Source: Papaver somniferum (taxonomy: Eukaryota > Streptophyta > Magnoliopsida > Ranunculales > Papaveraceae). Taken from it: 64,000 nt of DNA. Position numbers and translations under genes: made by a program. Below are positions 57,277 to 64,000 of this stretch, one piece after another; positions within the stretch are counted from its first letter, which is position 1, and each line of letters opens with the position of its first letter. The notes under the pieces were generated by a model. That model had not been told where the DNA came from. It saw nothing but the letters and a program-made list of their open reading frames with translations, and searched no databases. The stretch is taken from NCBI RefSeq assembly GCF_003573695.1, contig NC_039359.1, positions 141,257,112 through 141,321,111 on the forward strand. The letters are read 5' to 3'.

Positions 57277-58829
57277 TTTTATTTTATGGTAAGATTAACT
57301 TAGTTTAGAAAATATTTTTCATATGTGAATCATATAAAATAAAAAATGATTGATGTAGAAATTGTCTTGGGATCCACAGAATAATAATAACAAAAATGAA
57401 AAATAAAAACTGTAAATGTTGCCTTATTTATATAACTGTATTTATTTAGTAACTATTGTTGCCTTGTTCAGAAAATTATATGTATCTTGTGACCCAATAT
57501 CTAATATCATCAAAATATTAATGGCGCTTGTGGGCACTCTCTGTGTGCTTTATGTAGCCATGAATACAAAAGTATTTCTTCGATTTCTCTCCATAGAATA
57601 ACAATTTTCCCCCCAAATCTCATTTGTATTATGTTGTTGCTTTGGTAACTAACCCACCCTTTTGGGCCCTTCCTTAACTGTGGCAAGGCTCTTTTTGCTT
57701 TTGTTGTTGCTACCCTAGTAGTAGCGATTGTCTAAGGAAGTAGCATTCGAGTAGATGATCCTGATCATTTGTCACTGAGCGAGTAACGACCATGATATTT
57801 TCTGGTGTTAGAGTGCCCAAGGAGTCCCCATATATTACTGATAATAGTGCACTATCAAGTAGAGGATCAACCTTGAAAACGCAGCGGATACTAAATACAT
57901 TCAACTTTTTCGTTCGGCAGCCTGTATAAACAAAAATTAATACAATAACAAGTAGACCAACTGAATGGTCCTTGATAATATGTATATAGAGTTTAAATCT
58001 CAACCTTTACTTAATTAGTATATGTATAGGCACAAGTTCCGGGAACCTGATTGTTAAGCAGAGTACTTGGACGATCTCAAAAATTAATATCCAAGATTAA
58101 TCTAGTCGTACCAAATAATCCAATCAGAATTCTTCCAAGTGGTTAAACTTTTTATCTATCTTTCAAGATATGAATTCTATAAGAAACAAGTATCGTAATC
58201 GATTAAAATTAAGCGGAGGTATCTACTTAGATTGAATAGTACAAATCTGCGTAAATCAAATTATAAAAATTGGCACAATATTTATATAGTTTGACATGGA
58301 TGCTAGAGTTAGCTTTCCCCCCTTGCGAAGACCATAGACACACTATCCGCTTCGGCTCCCTCGAATTGGTTCCTCACTAGGATCGCTGGTAGGTGATTGG
58401 TTCCTTACTAAAAAAAATAATAGTTCATGTTGTTAAATCAGATTTAAGAAAATAGTTCATGTTGATAAATCAGATTGGTTCCTCAACTCCTACAACCAAG
58501 ATGCTTCCAACCACTTAGATTGGTTAGTGCCATCCTTAATAGGGATAAATTTCTAGGCTCTGGAGTTTATCTATTACAACCAAAAACTACCAAAAGGTTT
58601 CACCCACCCTCAAATTTAAATCTAACATTGTCCTCAATGTTTCTAATTAAAGAGCAATACCAAAAGTATGAGTAACAAGAGGATTCAGTAAAGAGAGAAG
58701 TCAGAAAGATAGTACCTGGGTGAAGCGTAACAATCCTTCCACGGACAATAAGGAGAAAAACAAAAAAAAATAGCAAAAAACAAATAGCAAAAATAATATA
58801 CAACATACAAAAATCAAATACCTTGGTGG
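57277..58829. other. Segment between the solo LTR and the Athila pol region
   Basis: No host gene is visible. Near 58595-58645 the complement of the sequence reads ACATTGAGGACAATGTTAG, a well-known motif downstream of integrase in Athila-type elements, so at least part of 58400-58829 belongs to the Athila element. A direct duplication of AATAGTTCATGTTG lies near 58420 and 58450. I could not identify the LTR border. Confidence 0.5.
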
Positions 58830-59368
58830 TTAATCAAGGTAAACAGGGTCCTCCAGAGGGACCTCCTCAACATCTCCTGTAGGAAAAGGTTCTAAAAAGG
58901 GCTTCAATTTCCGACCGTTAACCTTAGAAGAACTATTACCATCTAGTGTTTCAATTTCAACAACGACATGAGGAAAAACAGTGCGGACCATAAAAGGACC
59001 GGTCCACCGAGAGCGCAACTTCCCGGGGAATAGATGCAAACGAGTATCATATAGAAAAACTTTTTGACCTGGAGAAAATGACTTTCTTAAAATATACTTA
59101 TCATGCACAAGTTTCATATTGTTCTTATACTCCTTAGCAATATCGTATGCATCTCTACAAATCTCGTGCAACTCATCGAGCTGGAGTTTTCTGTGAGCTC
59201 CTACTTTGTCAAGTGAAAAGTTTAGATGCTTAACAACCCAATATGCTCTATGTTCTAACTCAACAGGTAAGTGACATGCTTTCCAAATACTAGACGATAA
59301 GGGGACATTCCAATGGGGGTTTTAAACGCAATGCGGTATGCCCATAAGGCATCAGTAAGCCTCGACGA

Positions 59369-60010
59369 TCAGTCTTTCCGATTAGGAGTGACTGTTTTCT
59401 CTAGAATACACTTAATTTCCCTATTGGAAACCTCTACTTGGCCACTAGTCTGTGGGTGATATGGGATAGCTACTTTGTGGGTAATAACATATTGTTTCAC
59501 TAAAAGTGAAAATGGCCTATTGCGAAAGTGTGTTCCTCCATTACTAATTATATCTCGCGGTGTACCAAAATGTGAAAGTATATTATCTTTAACGAACTGG
59601 AGTACGACCTTGTGGTCATTTGTTTTACACGGAACCGCCTCAACCCAGTTATACAAATAGTCTACAATGACAAGTATGTAAAGATAACCCAAAGAATTAG
59701 GAAATGGACCCATAAAATCAATGCCCCACACATCAAAGACCTCAATCACTAAAATAGGGTTCAAAGGCATTATATTTCTATGGGAAATGATCCCTAACTT
59801 TTGCAGTGCTCATATGAAACACAATGACTATGGGAGTCCTTAAACAACGAAGGCGAGTAAAATTCACACTGCAATATTTTAGCAGCAGTCTTCTTAGCAC
59901 TAAAGTGACCCCCACACGTATTTTCATGACAAAAGGAGATAATACTAGACTGGCCATTCTCAGGTACACATCTCCTAATAATCTGGTCTGGACAATACTT
60001 CAATAAATAA
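59369..60010 (-). pseudogene. Athila integrase remnant
   Basis: The zinc-binding N-terminus is recognisable near 59880-59960 (His, then CGGHFSAKKTAAKIL and a later HCVSYEHC), in two frames. The core has the first Asp in [11 protein letters not shown] and the Glu in [12 protein letters not shown]. At the second catalytic position the usual ISDGGTHF reads ISNGGTHF, so Asp is replaced by Asn, which should abolish strand transfer. Several stops separate the parts. Confidence 0.88.
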
Positions 60011-60018
60011 GAATCGTC

Positions 60019-60555
60019 TCAAAAGAAATGCTTAACCTCGGCTAGAAACCTAGAACGATCTTGTTTACCCCAATTTTGAGGCATTCGACCAGTAACAAGA
60101 TAATTCACTATATTTGCATACCAAGGTGATCGGGAAATAAAGAATAATTGTTCATTAGGAAAGCTATCCCTAACAAGAGTGAAATCTTCAGGGGAATCCG
60201 CAACAAGCCTAGAAAAGTGATCTGCTACTACATTTTCAGCACCCTTTTTGTCTTTAATATCTAACTTGAATTCTTGTAACAATAGGATCCATCTAATGAA
60301 TCTAGGTTTGGAATCCTTTTTAGACAAAAGATATTTCAAAGCAGCATGATCAGTAAAAATTATGACCTTAGAACCTAATAGGTAGGATCTAAACTTATCC
60401 AAGTCAAAAACGATGGCTAACAGTTCCTTTTCGGTAGTTGTATAGTTCAGTTGGGCATCATTTATAGTTTTTCTAGCATAGTAAATCACATGAAGTAATT
60501 TGTTTTCTCTCTGACCTAACACAACACCTATGGCATAATCTGAAGCATCACACAT
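60019..60555 (-). pseudogene. Athila RNase H domain
   Basis: The frame reads [16 protein letters not shown] at the start, [20 protein letters not shown], then [12 protein letters not shown] and [20 protein letters not shown]. The Asp of CDAS, the Glu of TEKE and the Asp of TDHAAL are the conserved acidic residues of Ty3 RNase H. This portion is open over 178 codons, though the polyprotein around it is broken. Confidence 0.9.
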
Positions 60556-60894
60556 AATTTCAAAGGGTAGGTTCCAGTTAGGTGCCTGGACTATGGGCCA
60601 GTAGTGAGTAAAGTCTTAAGCTTCTCAAAAGCCTCTAAACAAGCATCATCAAAGACAAACTTAACATCTTTCGCAAGTAAATTGAAAAGAGGTCTAGAAA
60701 TCAAGCTAAAGTCCTTAATGAATTAGAGATAAAAACCCGCGTGCCCTAAGAATGACCTAATCTGTTTTACGATTTTTGGGATCTGTAAAGTTTTAATAAG
60801 GTTAACTTTGGATTTGTCTACCTCTATACCCTTCGAAGATACGATATGCCCTAACATAATTCCTGATTTAACCATGAAATGACATTTTTCCAAA

Positions 60895-62125
60895 TTAAGC
60901 ACTAATTTTTTTTTCCTTACACCTAGTCAACACTAGTGTCAAATGATGCAAGCACTCATCAAAAGAAGAACCAAACACTGAAAAGTCATCCATAAAGACC
61001 TCTAAGAACCGTTCTACCATGTTAGAAAATATGCTCATCATACATCGCTGGAAAGTGGCAGGTGCATTACATAACCCGAAAGGCATGCTTCTATACACAA
61101 AGGTACCAAAGGGACAGGTAAAAGTAGTTTTCTCTTGGTCTTCTGGGCAATAACGATCTGATTATAGCCCGAGTAGCCATCTAAGAAGAAATAATGACTA
61201 TGTCCAGCTAATCTCTATAGCATTTGGTCAATAAAAGGAAGGGGAAAGTGATCTTCCTTGTGACCTTGTTCAATTTTCTATAGTCAATACGGACACGCCA
61301 TCCCGTGGTCACTCGGGTTGGGATTAATTCATTGTTATCATTCTGGACTACAGTGGTACCTGATTTCTTGGGAACAACCTGAATGGGGCTGACCCACTTA
61401 CTGTCTGAAATGTGGTAGATAATACCCGCACCTAATAACTTAAGCACTTCAGTTCGAACTATTTCTTTAATATTATGGTTCAGTCGACGTTGCATCTCCC
61501 TAGAGGGTTTAGTGTCATCTTCTAAATGAATCTGATGCATACAAATAGTAGGACTTATACCCTTAATGTATGCTATGGTCCAACCTAAAGCTTCCTTATT
61601 GTCTTGAAGTACGGTGACTAGCCTACTTTCCTGATCACTATCCAAGTCGGAAGAAACAATCACAGGTAAAGTCTCATATGGTCCTAAAAACACATATTTC
61701 AGGGTATCTGGTAGTGGTTTAAGGTCCAACTTAGGGGGATCTTCTAAAGAATTAATTAAGGTATATTTAGAAACTGGTAGTGATTCGAACTTAGGTCTCC
61801 ATCCATTACTAGTGTCCATCAAAGGGGCGGTATCTAGCAAAGCATTCACCTCATTAATCAAACTATCGTCATTAAAGTCAAACCCAAAGTGGGCTAGGCA
61901 TTTCTCGAATGGATCTTCTAGCAAAGTGTTTGGTAATGACTCTTGAACCAAGGTTCCTATCATGTTTACCTCCTCAATGGGAGAGTCATCTAACTCAGGG
62001 GGTTGCTTAGAAATATTGAAAATATTAAGCTCAATAGTCATATTACCAAAAGACAGGTTCATGATACCATTTCGACAGTTGATGATCGCATTGGATGTAA
62101 CTAAGAATGGGAGACCTAAAATCAC
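60895..62125 (-). pseudogene. Athila reverse transcriptase remnant
   Basis: The N-terminal part (62125-61208) includes WVSPIQVVPKKSG and VRIDYRKLNKVTRK, conserved in Ty3 reverse transcriptases. After a frame break it resumes at 61098-60895 with PFGLCNAPATFQRCM and VFMDDFSVFG, which is the FMDD variant of the catalytic motif. The region between them has a stop and indels. Confidence 0.9.
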
Positions 62126-62163
62126 AGGTATCTGGTTTTCTGTGTCTGGGACAGTTTGAGTAT

Positions 62164-62772
62164 CTAGGATAACAAATCCACTGGATATATAAACTTGTCG
62201 ACCTCAATTATAACATCCTCTATGACTCCATGAGGAATTTTCGCAGACCTATCAGCTAACTGGAGTGTTATCTTGGTAGGTTTCATTTCACCTAGACCTA
62301 GATCGAGGTACACATGGTATGGAAGTAAGTTCACCCTATCTCCTAAGTCAAGTAAAGCTTTTTCTACCCGGTAATTACCTATCGTGCAAGAAATGGTAGG
62401 GGAACCTGGGTCTTTGTATTTAGGAGTAGTGGTATTCTGGATAATCAAACTTACATGAGTAGATAAAAAGGCTTTTTTAGGGACATTTAGCTTTCTCTTT
62501 CTTGTACACATATCCTTAAGGAATTTAGCGTAAGCAGGAAGTTGTCTAATTGCATATAATAGAGGAAGGTTTATGGCGACTTGCTTAAAAACCTCCAATA
62601 TGCCATTAAAATGGGATTCCTTTTTGGTTGGTACTAGTAGCTGTGGGAATGGGGCTCTAGGCACATGACCAGACCTCTCAGGAATCGAATTGGCATCATT
62701 AGGAACTTTATCAGTCTCCTCAGCTACTGGTGGTCCTGAGGGGTGAACTACAATATGTTCACTATCAGGCAT
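62164..62772 (-). pseudogene. Athila gag C-terminus and protease
   Basis: The reading frame ends with the protease: SPTISCTIGNYRVEKALLDL and GDRVNLLPYHVYLDLGLGEM. The active-site LLDLG keeps the catalytic Asp although the usual Ala-Ser after Gly is replaced. The first part, with RQLPAYAKFLKDMCTRKRKL, is the segment before protease in Athila polyproteins. Confidence 0.88.
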
Positions 62773-63029
62773 GGTTACCTGATTGTCTACTACTCTACCA
62801 CTCCTAAGGGTTCTAATTGCATTCGTTCCTTTGGTATTTGGATTAGGCTGACCAGGTAACCTTCCATTCTCTCTTTCACTTATAGTCTTAGCTATTTAAC
62901 CTATTTGATGTTCTAACTTAGATAGAGTCTGAGCATTATTTTGTAAACTCTTCCTGGTTTCTTGTTGAAAGCTAGAGTGATTGTTTGATAACATTTCATG
63001 GTTCTTTGCTAGCATAATAAGAGTTTCCT

Positions 63030-63900
63030 CTAAGCTAGATATTTTATTCTCAGAAGGGTTTTTAGATTGGGATGAACCTGAAAGATTCTTAGTATAACCA
63101 AAACCTGGGGGTGCCTGAGAATTACTAATCTGACCTTGATTCTGACCCTGGGACTATGAAAAATTAGGATGCTTTTTCCAACGGGGGTTATAGGTCTATG
63201 AATATGGGTCAAATTTTGGACGGTTTTCAAATCTAGAGTTGTTATAAAGAGCATGGGCTTGCTCTTCACTAATCTGTCCTTCCCAAAATGAATTATTGGG
63301 CTCTATTCCACAACTAGAGACTTGAGAGGTTCTAAACCTATCATCAGTTTCAACAAAAGACTTATGTTTAGACTGACTTAATTCTAAAGCTTCTAACCGT
63401 ATAAATAAGGTAACAAACTTAGCATCTGACTCAAAGCTTGAGTCTACCATGTTGGTGCTATTTCTATTTACCAAAAGTATTTTAGGGGGCTCAACACATG
63501 ATTCTCACTATTGGGATTTTTCAGCTACTTCTTCTAAAAAGGAATATGCTTGATCAACAGTTTTATTTAAGAACCCTCCAGCACATAATGACTCAACTAA
63601 GGATTTGGTTGAGTAGTTTAACCCGTCAAAAAGAATTTGCACTAATTTTATTTTTTCAAACCCATGATGGGGACACCAAGAGATCATTGAATCTTTCTAA
63701 AAACCTATAAAGAGACTCTCCTTCTTGTTGCATGCTGGTGCTAATTTTCTGCCTAATAGACGAGGTTTTATGTTTTGGGTAAAACTTCTGGAAGAACAAA
63801 GAAGTGAGTTCATCCCATGTTGTTATGGAATCAAATGGTAAATTATTTAGCCAAGATTTAGCTTTATCTCTTAAGGAAAGATGAAACAATCTAAGTTTTA
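63030..63900 (-). pseudogene. Athila gag remnant
   Basis: From 63889 the frame reads SLRDKAKSWLNNLPFDSITT, WDELTSLFFQKFYPKHKT and GESLYRFLERFNDLL, the central gag domain of Ty3 elements. It breaks at about 63656. Downstream, at 63474-63196, a Glu/Leu-rich segment continues the C-terminal gag. The start of gag is beyond the window. Confidence 0.85.
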
Positions 63901-64000
63901 AAATTTCATCACTAAGGTCTTTAATCTTAACTGTTCCACAAATTTCCTCAAAGTCCCTTACATGAAAGTATGGGTTCTCATCATCTTTCCCTAAGAATAC

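Larger units (their letters stand above)
58830..64000 (-). mobile_element. Athila-type Ty3 retrotransposon, decayed, cut by the window edge
   Basis: On the minus strand the order is gag (63889 leftward), protease, reverse transcriptase, RNase H, integrase and C-terminal tail (59171-58830). The order and motifs, such as [28 protein letters not shown] and [13 protein letters not shown], are those of the Athila branch of Ty3/Gypsy. Frames are broken repeatedly. The 5' LTR and gag start lie outside the window, and the 3' LTR was not located. An env-like ORF was not seen. Confidence 0.92.

Noticed and set aside
58830..64000. Integrated pararetrovirus
   Set aside because: Domain order includes an integrase and RNase H typical of Athila; no movement protein or coat-type virus domain is seen.

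Overview
The window is nuclear DNA of a flowering plant. It is AT-rich, its one intact gene is intron-rich with GT-AG splice sites and plant-only homology, and it is packed with plant-type retrotransposons and DNA transposons. A eudicot is likely. I could not place the family; poppy-like plants are only a guess.

The only intact host gene I can support is an 18-exon plus-strand gene (28868-37630) for the plant homologue of CABIN1, the calcineurin-binding-protein-like TPR subunit of the HIRA histone H3.3 deposition complex. The conceptual product is 2019 residues. Decayed, intron-containing pieces of the same gene lie on both sides: 984-8560 holds exons 7-8-11, then 5-6-7, then 2-3-4-5, and 26911-27730 holds exon 17 fused to exon 12. 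These are scrambled genomic duplications, not retrocopies. One carries an L1-type LINE (3877-8013) with a perfect 18-bp target-site duplication lying over the exon 3/intron 3 junction. Another carries a 509-bp hAT-like insertion with an 8-bp duplication.

A second, minus-strand host gene (8803-16282, unrecognised, about 195 residues when intact) is split by a 6.3-kb DNA transposon (9122-15403). That transposon has imperfect terminal inverted repeats, a decayed plant-mobile-domain gene, and at least 30 short inverted-repeat units of the type ATTCGG...CCGAAT, confined to its non-coding parts. This is the most unusual structure in the window. A fragment of the same host gene (exons 1-2) recurs at 53390-53790.

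From 16.6 to 20.6 kb lies a transposon-like block with captured gene fragments, including part of an ABCE/RNase-L-inhibitor exon, many GTGTAAC...GTTACAC palindromes and five 85-bp tandem repeats. A hAT transposase remnant follows (20765-22300). Then come several members of one long-LTR family, all on the minus strand: a truncated chimeric element (22303-26908), a complete 8.85-kb gag-only non-autonomous element with TSD AAGGT (40808-49653), and a solo LTR with TSD AATAT (54695-57271). Older Copia-like gag and LTR remains surround the complete element. The right edge (58830-64000) is a decayed Athila-type Ty3 element on the minus strand that runs out of the window.

Exon borders of the CABIN1 gene are phase-consistent by reading, but no transcript data were available. 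Element family names rest on motifs, terminal structure and target duplications, not on database searches.
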